Positions 53,204-62,654 of a stretch of DNA of 64,000 nt are shown piece by piece. The position numbers and the translations under genes were made by a program. Origin of the DNA: Acinetobacter marinus (lineage in GTDB: Bacteria > Pseudomonadota > Gammaproteobacteria > Pseudomonadales > Moraxellaceae); contig NZ_FMYK01000001.1 of the NCBI RefSeq assembly GCF_900096915.1, positions 709,492 through 773,491 on the forward strand. The letters run 5' to 3'. Numbering within the stretch: position 1 is the stretch's first letter; each line of letters opens with the position of its first letter. The notes under the pieces were generated by a model. It was not told the origin of the DNA and did no database searches. It saw nothing but the letters and a program-made list of their open reading frames with translations.

Positions 53204-54769
53204 TTAACAGAACTTTAAATTCCCCCAGCAGTTCGATACTACAGCTTGATGGTTATCCAGTGGTAGATTCTCCAAGGTCAATACCGCAGGTTTCCCTGCC
53301 ACATCAATGTTACCTAATGGCTTATAGAGTGGTAGACCAAAGAGTTGACCTAAAGCATCGCCAATACCAAGATCAATACGCCCCTCAGGTGTCGCCATAT
53401 AGTCCGTAATCAGTGTAGCAATTTGTGGTAAGACATCTTGCATCGAAATCGCTTGGGTTGGATTTAATGCGCCAAAATTCAAAGGATCTTGAAATGACAT
53501 CCACCAACCCGTTTGGGCGATATCATCGCTATTTGCGCCAGGCCAATGAATACTTTCTTTTTGCAAAGAAAGGTACCCACCTGATTCAATTGGCAGATTA
53601 TGTACGAGATTGAAATTCTGTTTGACCGTTACATTGGCTTTCAGATTGGTAATATAAGTACATGCACCTTGATCATAGGCATTGCTACTATTTAGACAGC
53701 CCATTTGCCCAACGGCGATACCCGCATTACGCAAGTTATCATTCCATGTTTTTTGCACTGTACTGAGACCACAAGAGGCTGCTGATGCTGAAACTGCACA
53801 ATCTTTTACCGTCCATGAATTACTGCCTTCTTCACCCATATAGAATGTCGAGTTATTCACCGTCAAAATATTATCGGTCAAGCGCATATACAACGCACCA
53901 TCTCCCGCAGCAATCGCAATCGGGTTAATTGGCACACCTTCCACAACCAGATTCAGCTGTGACATACGATTACCCTGAATCGTGGTTTGCGGAAAAATGA
54001 AGTTAACTGCTTGCTCTGCAACATTGGTTCCCCAATGGGTTCCAGAAGGTGCTGCCGTGCCACCATTCATTTGTTGAATATTGGAGAATACCGATGAGTC
54101 ACCTACAAGAGTATGAACTTGTGCATAGATCATTTGATCATAAGTTTTACCAAAAACCGCTGCTTCTGTTTTAGAACTTACTGGGGTATCTGCCACTTGG
54201 AGATAACCACTAAAGGATTTAATACCATCTGTCGTAGTTTGTCCCGCACCTAGATTTTCCACGCCAGCAGTCAGTAGTCCACTGATTTGCTCTGCGCTCA
54301 AGCGTATGCCTGAAACTTCTCGAAGTGCAGATGAGGTCGGATTGCGTATCGCAAACTCAATAAATGGATTGGTGATTTTCGCACTACTTGAGGGACGACC
54401 ATTGTCCCATTGCGGTGTGCCATCTGCGGCATAAGAGTCAGGCAATCCACTCAGTGCAACATTTTCCATATCAATATCACAGCCACCTGCACCATTTACC
54501 CCGCCACAACCGAGCTGAAGATTTCGGATATTGGCATTGATCTCAAGCTCGCCTTCTAAACCGAGCTTATAAAAGCCAAAATCCGACACACTGCCTTTGG
54601 CACCCGTTGGCTCGGTGTAACCTAGATTTAACAATGCCTGACCTTCAGCTTGTGAAAGCTCTTGGTCTGTCAGCGCTTGTAGACCAGTTTGCGCAATACT
54701 TTGTGCTGCAAAAGCCATTATGCAACTGGTGATTGCTGTGATCTGAAATATTTTTTTCATCTGCATCAT
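53204..54769 (-). CDS. Secreted protein of the four-gene DUF6160-like operon (member 4)
   Basis: Last gene of the operon, 521 residues (a third Met at codon 4 is an alternative start). A signal peptide ends near SIAQ-TG and is followed at once by LQALTDQELSQAEGQALLNL, the motif shared by all four products. Residues about 80-100 read INANIRNLQLGCGG and GGCDIDM, matching an IRNxQLC motif in member 3. Two more Cys pairs occur mid-protein, and the chain ends in NCWGNLKFC, a likely C-terminal disulfide loop. Composition is that of an all-beta extracellular or outer-membrane protein. I recall similar proteins being called DUF6160 family or pilus-assembly FilE-like; neither is verified. Confidence 0.8.
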   Translation of the reverse strand: MMQMKKIFQITAITSCIMAFAAQSIAQTGLQALTDQELSQAEGQALLNLGYTEPTGAKGSVSDFGFYKLGLEGELEINANIRNLQLGCGGVNGAGGCDIDMENVALSGLPDSYAADGTPQWDNGRPSSSAKITNPFIEFAIRNPTSSALREVSGIRLSAEQISGLLTAGVENLGAGQTTTDGIKSFSGYLQVADTPVSSKTEAAVFGKTYDQMIYAQVHTLVGDSSVFSNIQQMNGGTAAPSGTHWGTNVAEQAVNFIFPQTTIQGNRMSQLNLVVEGVPINPIAIAAGDGALYMRLTDNILTVNNSTFYMGEEGSNSWTVKDCAVSASAASCGLSTVQKTWNDNLRNAGIAVGQMGCLNSSNAYDQGACTYITNLKANVTVKQNFNLVHNLPIESGGYLSLQKESIHWPGANSDDIAQTGWWMSFQDPLNFGALNPTQAISMQDVLPQIATLITDYMATPEGRIDLGIGDALGQLFGLPLYKPLGNIDVAGKPAVLTLENLPLDNHQAVVSNCWGNLKFC

Positions 54770-54862
54770 CCTAATACCACGTTTTGCATTCCTTTCATGT
54801 CGATATCCATCGATTCAAATTTCAATTTGCTGAAGTGCTATTCTCTAGCATCCACGATCGAA

Positions 54863-57289
54863 CTAATTTCGAGGGGTAATACTCATTTCTACACCAAGTC
54901 GTCCACCTGTCATGACCATTTCACCAAGACGTTGACCACGGTTATTACTGGCACCCAGTGGTGGATAAAAGTTTAGATCTTTTACCCGAAAGACATCTGC
55001 GGCATTGCGGTTCGGGTTAAAATCAAAGCTATAGTTGAATCCGACATTGTCTTTATTCACTTCGATCGCATTATTAAATCGTACCAAACCAGACATATTA
55101 TCAAATCCGATCATTGAGCCATCGATTGAATCACTGATCTGAATCGTACCTTCTGTTAAGTCATATTCACCAACGATGGAGAGCTGGTTGCCTCGATTTG
55201 CCGAGATTTGATTGTTTGGAATCAAGGCGAAATTCATATCACCTAATAATTTGACTTTTAAGCCCAGTAAAACATCATCAGGTAAATTAAAATTGTTCAG
55301 CGGCACATCTGCCCCAGTTGATTTATATTTCGCACCTGGTAGATAACCTGCTGCGATTTCCGCCGCCATGACCATTAATAAATTGGGCAAATTCATATTA
55401 AAATTGCCATTTTCAAAACCGACACTGCCCGATCCGCTCAACAGCATATCGATATTACGCAATCCAAAATAATAGTCTGTGGCTTGAATGCCATTGGCGC
55501 TATTCCCATCACGGTCACCACCATCAATCACCAAGATTGACGTGGTTTTACTACCGTCCGTATTTTTTCCATCAACGCTCATTGCCAACGAAAAACCAAG
55601 ACGTTGTGAGTTATTGACGGTACTTTTCGTGACTTGATTGCTGGCGTTGTCCAGCGTAAATACGTCGCCTGAATACTCTGTTGAGTACATCGCCATATTG
55701 GCATTTAAATTATAAAACGGTAAACCCAAGCCCCATCGGTTATCTAACCCTTTATCCGCAGCAATGCTGTTCTCGGTCGACACGCCACTACTTGAGGTGA
55801 AGCGACCACGTTTAGATAAGGCTTGAAATTCTGCACCACGCACTGCCAACACCAAGCTATATGGATTGACACTCAAATTATGAATTTGTTGAATATAATC
55901 GCTCGCCTTGGTCAGATAAGTGTTGCTTGTGCCCCCAAAGCGTGAGTTTTGCAGAACGTAATTTTCTGGTAGTGCCAAATGCTTGGTATTTGCCATATTT
56001 AAATAGACATTACCACTATCAAAATAAGCACGTTGATCAGAATTGGCAATCAACGGTTTCAGCTCGCCAAATTCAAAACCAAAGGTATTGCTACCCGCAC
56101 CACCGATTTCCAGTGTAGTTGCTTTCGAGTTATCACCACCCAGCATTGAGTCACCACTAGCGGTAAACTCACCACGAATGCGCATACCAATGCCAGAGGA
56201 ACCAATAATGGTTGCATTTGCGCCTGTTGCATTCGGCGCAGATTGATCAGCACGACTTGCAAAACCAAGTACATTATCAGTTGCACCCAAGCCATTGGCA
56301 TTCACACCACGCACTTGCACTTCACCATTGACAATACGACCACTGGCGCCGACACGTATCAGACCTTTGGCATTGTCTGTAGAGTAGACAGGTGTATTGG
56401 CATCAACCACTGCATTGGCTTTGGTCATGAACTCTAAATTAATTCCTGAGCTGGTACCCGCATAAGTGCCTGTGGACGCACCTGTCTGGTCAGGATCGGT
56501 AACCCGTTCAAAATCGACATAGCCATGGTTTGCATCAGGGGCTTGTGTCATTGATGCTGTGCTGTTACCAACATTGGTATTCAGTACAAATCCTTCCGCA
56601 TCATCGATATAAGCAACGCCTTTGCCATAAAAATTAAAATTGGTATTTTTTAAAATCAATTGGTTGTACTGATCAGCAACAGCTGTGGCGAGTCCAGTAT
56701 AAATATTGATATTTTGTAGTCCGAGCTTCAGCTCAGCTTGAGCATTCCTGTTAAATAATCCATCTGTGGTGACCAAAGCGATCTGTAGCGGAGAGCCTGT
56801 TTGCATGGCGAAATTACCAAAACTGGCATTACAATCTACACTCGGTGTTTGTGCACACAGCTGGAAATTTCGAATGGAAACTGTCGATGGTTGTGCAGTA
56901 ATTTTTAAACTTAGCCCAGTCGCACCATTGGTATCGGCACCCGTATCTATTTCATAACTCGTACCGAGCGAATAATTCCCTGATTGATAATTGGGATTTT
57001 TTTGGATTTTCACATCATTGGCAACAGCTCGTAAAGACTGCTCTGTATTGGATGCGGTGCCTGCTTGATCTTCCCAGTACAACTGATCAATCTCAATCTG
57101 AGCATATTCAGTTTGCAAAGCAATGCCGTCTTGACCATCGATTTTGCGCAGATCACTTTCTTCTAAGGCTTGTAAGGCATACGCCGTGTGCTGTACTAGC
57201 ATCAGACTGCTCACTAAAGCGCTCAGCACAAAAGCTCGGCGACTGCGAAATTGACGAATATTAGACTGTTTTAGATTTTTTGTTTTCAT
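54863..57289 (-). CDS. Large secreted protein of the DUF6160-like operon (member 3)
   Basis: The 808-residue protein has a charged N-terminus and signal peptide (FVLSALVSSLMLVQHTAYA), then the shared motif LQALEESDLRKIDGQDGIAL. Residues about 130-150 read VSIRNFQLCAQT...VDCNASF, parallel to member 4. The rest is Asn/Gly/Ser-rich with many short beta-strand-like patches (LEIGGAGSNTFGFEFGEL; ILVIDGGDRDGNSANG) and ends in RLGEMVMTGGRLGVEMSITPRN, which resembles an amphipathic strand. No enzyme motif is seen. It starts 28 bases after member 2. The organisation suggests a surface-exposed or matrix protein; function unknown. Confidence 0.8.
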   Translation of the reverse strand: MKTKNLKQSNIRQFRSRRAFVLSALVSSLMLVQHTAYALQALEESDLRKIDGQDGIALQTEYAQIEIDQLYWEDQAGTASNTEQSLRAVANDVKIQKNPNYQSGNYSLGTSYEIDTGADTNGATGLSLKITAQPSTVSIRNFQLCAQTPSVDCNASFGNFAMQTGSPLQIALVTTDGLFNRNAQAELKLGLQNINIYTGLATAVADQYNQLILKNTNFNFYGKGVAYIDDAEGFVLNTNVGNSTASMTQAPDANHGYVDFERVTDPDQTGASTGTYAGTSSGINLEFMTKANAVVDANTPVYSTDNAKGLIRVGASGRIVNGEVQVRGVNANGLGATDNVLGFASRADQSAPNATGANATIIGSSGIGMRIRGEFTASGDSMLGGDNSKATTLEIGGAGSNTFGFEFGELKPLIANSDQRAYFDSGNVYLNMANTKHLALPENYVLQNSRFGGTSNTYLTKASDYIQQIHNLSVNPYSLVLAVRGAEFQALSKRGRFTSSSGVSTENSIAADKGLDNRWGLGLPFYNLNANMAMYSTEYSGDVFTLDNASNQVTKSTVNNSQRLGFSLAMSVDGKNTDGSKTTSILVIDGGDRDGNSANGIQATDYYFGLRNIDMLLSGSGSVGFENGNFNMNLPNLLMVMAAEIAAGYLPGAKYKSTGADVPLNNFNLPDDVLLGLKVKLLGDMNFALIPNNQISANRGNQLSIVGEYDLTEGTIQISDSIDGSMIGFDNMSGLVRFNNAIEVNKDNVGFNYSFDFNPNRNAADVFRVKDLNFYPPLGASNNRGQRLGEMVMTGGRLGVEMSITPRN

Positions 57290-57317
57290 GATGGAATCCC
57301 TTATTTTTGACTAAAAT

Positions 57318-58016
57318 TTAACAGCGTGCGTGTCCATCGCAGCCAAAAATTTTAATATTGCCACCAATTGCAAGATTGCCATGCACATTCATGCCGATAA
57401 ATCCTCGTTCACGTGCACTGCCCGTCAGCGGATTATTCGCATCAAATGCACCATCTGCTGCAGTATATTGTGCGGTATGTAAATAGCCCGGTCCTTGCTC
57501 GTTTGAACCATCATCACGCTCCAAAGACAATGATTGAAAACCAAAATTGCGGATCTGAATCGGTAATTTCTCATCAAAGCCAAGCTGTATTGCGGCTTTC
57601 ACTGTGGTGCTTGCACCGTTAGTAAATGCCACATCAGCACCATCCAGCATGATTTTTTGAATATTGATCGTCCCTTGAATACCTTTAAAGACCAACCATT
57701 CTTTGCGCCCCGTAGTTGATGCCGTACGGACACCCGTGGTCGGGTCGATAGTATCCAAACTATCGTCATGGTAGCGGTTATTCAAAGAAATCCCGAGCCG
57801 ACAATATTGCAACTGATCTGGTGGACAGACCGAGGTATCGAACATGGCATCTGCAGTATGATTCAAGGTGAGTTTGAGTGAAATATCCGCACCTGCCTGT
57901 GCTTCCACTTGATGTAACTGCCCATCATCAAGTTGTTCAAGTCCCGCCATAGTGGGTACTGAAAAAGCAACAGAACAACCTGCAAGGGCGAAGCTCAACA
58001 TTAAATTTTTATACAT
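57318..58016 (-). CDS. Small secreted protein of the DUF6160-like operon (member 2)
   Basis: A 232-residue protein with a signal peptide (MLSFALAGCSVAFSVPTMA; a Cys in it could suggest a lipobox, but LAGC is followed by a second cleavage site PTMA-G). The shared motif follows as LEQLDDGQLHQVEAQAGADISLKL. A Cys pair (SVCPPDQLQYC) and IQIRNFGFQSLSLERDD recall the IRN motif of members 3 and 4. It ends in FGCDGHARC, a Cys loop parallel to that at the end of member 4. It starts 12 bases after member 1, with GGAGGG upstream of its ATG. Function unknown. Confidence 0.78.
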   Translation of the reverse strand: MYKNLMLSFALAGCSVAFSVPTMAGLEQLDDGQLHQVEAQAGADISLKLTLNHTADAMFDTSVCPPDQLQYCRLGISLNNRYHDDSLDTIDPTTGVRTASTTGRKEWLVFKGIQGTINIQKIMLDGADVAFTNGASTTVKAAIQLGFDEKLPIQIRNFGFQSLSLERDDGSNEQGPGYLHTAQYTAADGAFDANNPLTGSARERGFIGMNVHGNLAIGGNIKIFGCDGHARC

Positions 58017-58028
58017 GGCACGCCCTCC

Positions 58029-59879
58029 TTAATTTAAACCTGTAGTACTAAACTTGAGATGTTGAATCAGCACGCCATCGATCACAGCCGACCCCAAATT
58101 ATTGCCGATACTTTTTGGTGTGACATTTAAGGTATTGGTTAACGGTACATTGGAAATGGTTTGATAAATTTGCCCATTGGTATTTTGGGTATATTTGGTA
58201 TTGGCTGTTTGTTGCCAGTTGCCCCAGTTTCCCCAACCGCCATTGCAATTACCTAACCAGTTGGTATTACAACTACGTGTGCTCTGATAGGATTGTTGAT
58301 AATTTTGCGTATTCGTTGCGGTCAGCCCTGTCGCATTCACCATTTCTCCAAAGGAAATCCCGATCGCTTCGGCGCCGTTATATGCCGTCAGCGTATTGGT
58401 TGTCGGGTCATAGACGGTTGAACCGATCGTAATACTGCTATGCGTCGCATTTGAACCTTGGTAATCCTTACCACCATAGCTTTGTGTCGTGCCACATTGA
58501 TGTACATTACAAGTCGAGCCGAGATAAGATGCATCTTGCCCAGAGTAATCGGTATAGATTTTTTTATAGACATTTTCTTGGTTTGGAATCCGAGTCAATT
58601 CCATCGAAAAGTTACTGCCATCATCTGTATTAAAAATAAGTGGTTGCGACAAACTACCTAAGACAATATTGGCATTTAAACCATATAAATAAATCCCATC
58701 TGACGTTCCTGTTGCACTGCTTGAGTTAAACACAGGCGCATTGCCACCAAAGGCAGGAGAGCTGCCTGCATCACCAATTTCTTGTGTGCCAATTTTGAGT
58801 ACACTTGGCAATTGATCAGGCTTCGACCAACTGTTGGTCGCAGTTGCGGTTGCGGTGATGGTTCTCACCCCTTCACGAGTCAAGCAGTGTGCTGAGTTAT
58901 TGCTACTGGTCTTACCATTATTATTGGTTGAACTACCGCAAAGCTGATTGCCATAGCCATTTTTCACTAGAGGCATATAGGTAGTTTTAAAATCAGCACC
59001 CGAATAATTACTGGCTAAGGTCGCATTATTAACAATGGTTGAGCGAGTCACCGAACCTTGCGTCACTTTGGCACGCAGATTTGAGGTATCGCCCGAGTTA
59101 ATTCGGATCAAGCCTGCCATACCCAGTGTTTTGTTATACGATGGATCTAAGCCCTGCCCAACATTGCCAGCATTCACACCATCTAAGGTACTAAAAATTT
59201 TTAAATTACTACCGTTAATCCCAAAGCCATCAAAGGCAAAATTCAAACGCAAACGGTTACTTAACCCTGTTTCTGTATTTAGAACTTCAGCCACATTAGA
59301 ATCACGTTGATAGGCATCCATCCACATATTCATTTTTAAATTATAGGCAGACTGAGCATCCGATTGGCTGACATTCGCCTCATAAAGTGGCGCTTCGAGG
59401 CTGATATAAGGCACGGTATTATTGGTATCACCTGCAAAATTTGCCACATCTGTTGCAGTAACGGTCTTAATCAACCACGGATTATTGGCACTGCCCCACG
59501 ATGTGATGGCTCGACCGAACGGAGTACCCCAATCATCAGCGGTGCGATTTTCGCCATAATCTGCATTAGATTGTGAAATCGAAAAACCATAAAGATAGAC
59601 ATCGGCCTTTTCAAAACCATCTGCTTTTGCTTCAGCAGTCACAGGACCAACAGGGATTAAACGCACATAACCTGTATCAAGCGTACCTATGCCTGTATCA
59701 TCCGCACCATTGAAACGCATAGAAAATTCTTGTGGAATTAAGGCAATACCCTCGCCCGTTGACGCAGCAAGCTCTTCTTCTTCTAATTTTTCAAGAGCAA
59801 ATACGTTGGAACACATCGCAACATAGACTGCAAAACCAATTGCAGAGAATTGAAATAAATCGGTTGTGCGCTTGATCAT
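58029..59879 (-). CDS. Secreted protein of the DUF6160-like operon (member 1)
   Basis: First gene of the operon, 616 residues from the ATG at 59879 with AGGA eight bases upstream. A signal peptide (FSAIGFAVYVAMCSNVFA) leads into LEKLEEEELAASTGEGIAL, the shared motif. The body is Asn/Ser/Thr-rich, has Cys pairs (QLCGSSTN...AHC; STCNVHQC; SCNTNWLGNC) and a Trp/Gly patch (NGGWGNWGNW). The C-terminus reads GVLIQHLKFSTTGLN with no anchor. It is likely exported with the three proteins downstream. Not recognised beyond the family resemblance. Confidence 0.8.
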   Translation of the reverse strand: MIKRTTDLFQFSAIGFAVYVAMCSNVFALEKLEEEELAASTGEGIALIPQEFSMRFNGADDTGIGTLDTGYVRLIPVGPVTAEAKADGFEKADVYLYGFSISQSNADYGENRTADDWGTPFGRAITSWGSANNPWLIKTVTATDVANFAGDTNNTVPYISLEAPLYEANVSQSDAQSAYNLKMNMWMDAYQRDSNVAEVLNTETGLSNRLRLNFAFDGFGINGSNLKIFSTLDGVNAGNVGQGLDPSYNKTLGMAGLIRINSGDTSNLRAKVTQGSVTRSTIVNNATLASNYSGADFKTTYMPLVKNGYGNQLCGSSTNNNGKTSSNNSAHCLTREGVRTITATATATNSWSKPDQLPSVLKIGTQEIGDAGSSPAFGGNAPVFNSSSATGTSDGIYLYGLNANIVLGSLSQPLIFNTDDGSNFSMELTRIPNQENVYKKIYTDYSGQDASYLGSTCNVHQCGTTQSYGGKDYQGSNATHSSITIGSTVYDPTTNTLTAYNGAEAIGISFGEMVNATGLTATNTQNYQQSYQSTRSCNTNWLGNCNGGWGNWGNWQQTANTKYTQNTNGQIYQTISNVPLTNTLNVTPKSIGNNLGSAVIDGVLIQHLKFSTTGLN

Positions 59880-60239
59880 CAGCTCATCCTATCTCGATGC
59901 GTCATGCATCTTTATTGCGTCCTACTTGATGCTTATTTTTGTATTACATCACTTTTACATCTTTACATCGCACAAACCAACTCAGCGACCTTGCCAGCCA
60001 GTTCACACCATTCATATTATGCTGAAAAAGTCAGCTTCTGCCACCACTTTTTTGTGCTGACAAGCAAAGATGGGCATTTATTTTTAGTTTTTTATTTTAA
60101 AATTTAAATACTTAACAATAATTTACCATTTATCGCAAAGTTAATCTCAAACCAATAAACAACGCTTTATGCAAATCAAACTGTTTTTAAAACTCGCAGC
60201 ATAATATCCTTTCACAAGGACTTATTTATACCCAAGAAA
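59880..60239. other. 360-base upstream region of the DUF6160-like operon
   Basis: This gap has no gene. Close to the operon start it carries three copies of TTACATC (59944-59950, 59955-59961, 59963-59969, plus-strand reading). A GCTGA-CTTTT-TCAGC hairpin directly next to CATAAT on the minus strand (about 60016-60036) could mark a promoter. The remainder is very AT-rich. Confidence 0.4.
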
Positions 60240-60395
60240 TCACTTCTGACGCTGTTTTGATTTCGGATTTAGCGCTTGATGTGTAGCATTTTCATCCTGT
60301 TGTTTTGCATGTTTGAGCAAACGTGCACTCATGATAAATAAACCAATTAAGATCACAATGGACACGAGCAATAATAAGATAATCATAAATTTCAT
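60240..60395 (-). CDS. 51-residue single-pass membrane protein
   Basis: A small gene on the minus strand: ATG at 60395, stop at 60240-60242, preceded by AGGAA at six bases. The product begins MKFMIILLLLVSIVILIGLF, a strong membrane helix, followed by IMSARLLKHAKQQDENATHQ and a Lys/Arg/Gln-rich tail. The positive tail after the helix predicts an inside C-terminus. It lies between adk (with the adk terminator between) and the DUF6160-like operon. It looks like a real small membrane protein, of unknown function. Confidence 0.7.
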   Translation of the reverse strand: MKFMIILLLLVSIVILIGLFIMSARLLKHAKQQDENATHQALNPKSKQRQK

Positions 60396-60476
60396 GCCAA
60401 TTTCCTAATTCCTGTCTAACATTACAATATTGCCGAATGACCAATATTGCAAACTTCAAATAAAAAAGCTCTTAAA

Positions 60477-60509
60477 ATAAAAAAGCTCTATCTGATGATA
60501 GAGCTTTTT
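60477..60509 (-). terminator. Terminator after adk
   Basis: On the minus strand AAAAAGCTCTATC-ATCA-GATAGAGCTTTTTT, a nine-base perfect stem with a T run, 14 bases past the adk stop. Confidence 0.88.
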
Positions 60510-60523
60510 GCACCTATTGGCGA

Positions 60524-61186
60524 TTAGTTTTCTTTATCTAAGATCGCAAATAGGTTTTCTTGGACTTTTTCGATTGGATCTAAACCGTTGATTTGATCAT
60601 AAGTCGCCGAATTTTCTTCTTTGCCAGCACGCTCTTGATAGAAGCCAACCAACTGTTCTGTTTCCGCATGATAAGACGCTAGACGTTTACGAATGGTTTG
60701 CTCTTGATCGTCTGGACGTTGTACCAAATCTTCACCTGTTTCATCATCTTTACCTTCCACTTTTGGTGGGTTATACACGATATGATAAACACGACCAGAG
60801 GCAGGGTGCTGACGACGACCAGAAAGACGTTTCACGATTTCTTCATCAGGTACGCGGATTTCAATCACGTGATCAATGTGAATGCCTTCACTGGCAAGGG
60901 CTTCTGCTTGTGGAATCGTGCGTGGGAAACCATCAAAAATACAGCCATTTTCGCAGTCTGGCTGAGCAATGCGTTCTTTGACCAAACCGATGATTAACTC
61001 ATCAGAAACTAACCCACCATTTTCCATGACAGACTGTGCTTGTTTACCAAGTTCTGTACCTTCACGGATTGCTGCACGCAGCATATCACCAGTTGAAATT
61101 TGTGGGACATTATAGCGCTTACAGATCAGCTGAGCTTGCGTACCTTTACCTGCTCCAGGTGGTCCTAATAAAATAATGCGCATCAT
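60524..61186 (-). CDS. adk: Adenylate kinase
   Basis: Interconverts ATP + AMP and two ADP. The start is one of two adjacent ATG codons (61186 or 61183) behind GAGGA, giving MRIILLGPPGAGKGTQ and about 219 residues. The P-loop is GPPGAGKGT; AMP-binding residues lie in TGDMLRAAI and GFPRTIPQAEAL; the LID (GRRQHPASGRVYHIVYNPP) is the long type without zinc cysteines. It is a single-gene unit with its own terminator, upstream of a small membrane protein gene. Confidence 0.96.
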   Translation of the reverse strand: MMRIILLGPPGAGKGTQAQLICKRYNVPQISTGDMLRAAIREGTELGKQAQSVMENGGLVSDELIIGLVKERIAQPDCENGCIFDGFPRTIPQAEALASEGIHIDHVIEIRVPDEEIVKRLSGRRQHPASGRVYHIVYNPPKVEGKDDETGEDLVQRPDDQEQTIRKRLASYHAETEQLVGFYQERAGKEENSATYDQINGLDPIEKVQENLFAILDKEN

Positions 61187-61289
61187 AAACATCCTCATAA
61201 CAATAAAATTAAATCAAACAATTATCAAATATTGAACACTGAATTGACGAAATTCAAATTTTTTAATTGTGGCTAGTTTAGCTCGAAGC

Positions 61290-62606
61290 CTATAAAAATG
61301 CCACAAATAAGTGAATCAAACCCGCACCAAAACCCGTGACGCCACCGAGCACAATTAAAATCCACTCGTCCTCATGAAATGCTGGACGCAACAAATTTTG
61401 AAACTCGTGCGGGGTTAATAGTCGGATCCGATCTCGAAACATGGTAAAAATCTTTTTCGCCCGACTCGCATTAAACGCAGGATCACTCACAGGAACCATC
61501 GTAAGTTCGATCGAACGATCAATCAAGTCAGACTTTAGTTTGGCATATTCTGTAGGACCAATCGCCAATTGTAAGGAAGTACGCACCAAAGGCGTTTCCA
61601 TCATTTCATTAACATGGCGTTTGATAATTCGGCGAGTTTTCAGATTACGCTTGCCGTACATCATTTCCGTCATGATCGACTTCAAAGTAATTAAATCCGC
61701 CGTCACCACTTCCGAAAAAACAATCGACACCTCGTCCTGACGCTTCATAAATGCACCTTGAAAATTATAGGTGCCAATACGAGGCATCACAGGACGAATC
61801 CACGGAAATTTCAAACCGTCTGTACGTTTGAATAATTGCGGAAATTTTAGAGGATGAGGATTGATCGGATTAAACACCATCCAAATCGCAATCCAGTTGG
61901 TCAGAAATCCCCAAATCGCCGCAAAAAATGGCACTGTCCAATGTTCAGGTACAAAGACATAAACAAACATTTGAAAAATACCAAAAAATGCACCAATCAA
62001 TGCACTAATATGCCAGATAAAATTAATTTCCTTTTGACCGACTTTCAGGAACATTTTCACCATCAGCTGGCGGTCATTTTCCATTTGGTTGACCACCATA
62101 CTGCGCATATCGACGAGATTTTCGACATTATAGGTCAGCTCCGTGACCAAATCTTTCATCACATTCGGTAACTGCTGATGCGCCTGCGCATAAATACGCC
62201 GTTTAATCGCATAAGGTAGGTTTTCCCAAAGTACAGCACGACGTTCCATCATCACTTCATCAATCAAGTGATCCAACTCATGCCCTACTTGCTCGCCGAT
62301 GATCCGAGCCATTTCCTCAGGATCCATCGCCTCAAGAAACTCCCGCAAAGAACCGAGCTTCGATAGCGTATTGTCAGTAATAATGCCTGAAATCCGCCCC
62401 GCTTTACGTGGCACAATCCCTTGCCAGCCCACAGGCAAAGGGCCGAGATGGAAGCCCCAAAAATGAATCGGATAAAACACCATTTTCAGCGCCATCCATA
62501 CATGTGCCCACGTCACAAATGCAGTCACGGGGACAATGCTCAAAATCGCCCAAAAATCTGGACGACTACTAAATTCCTGCCAAAGCTGGGCAATCTGCGC
62601 TAACAT
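61290..62606 (-). CDS. DUF445 family membrane protein
   Basis: A 438-residue protein from the ATG at 62606. It has an N-terminal helix (about 18-36), a long charged helical domain (about 85-195, EEMARIIGEQVGHELDHLIDEVMMERR), two central helices (about 200-250, SALIGAFFGIFQMFVYVFV and FFAAIWGFLTNWIAIWMVF) with GFLTNWIAIWMVFNPI, the DUF445 hallmark, and a final C-terminal helix (WILIVLGGVTGFGAGLIHLF). Family function is unknown; members resemble YheB/YjiN. A TTG one codon upstream is not needed. It is a single gene 92 bases upstream of adk. Confidence 0.85.
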   Translation of the reverse strand: MLAQIAQLWQEFSSRPDFWAILSIVPVTAFVTWAHVWMALKMVFYPIHFWGFHLGPLPVGWQGIVPRKAGRISGIITDNTLSKLGSLREFLEAMDPEEMARIIGEQVGHELDHLIDEVMMERRAVLWENLPYAIKRRIYAQAHQQLPNVMKDLVTELTYNVENLVDMRSMVVNQMENDRQLMVKMFLKVGQKEINFIWHISALIGAFFGIFQMFVYVFVPEHWTVPFFAAIWGFLTNWIAIWMVFNPINPHPLKFPQLFKRTDGLKFPWIRPVMPRIGTYNFQGAFMKRQDEVSIVFSEVVTADLITLKSIMTEMMYGKRNLKTRRIIKRHVNEMMETPLVRTSLQLAIGPTEYAKLKSDLIDRSIELTMVPVSDPAFNASRAKKIFTMFRDRIRLLTPHEFQNLLRPAFHEDEWILIVLGGVTGFGAGLIHLFVAFL

Positions 62607-62654
62607 CAACCACTCACAATCAAAATATTCTTAGAATTACAGCCATTCATGATT

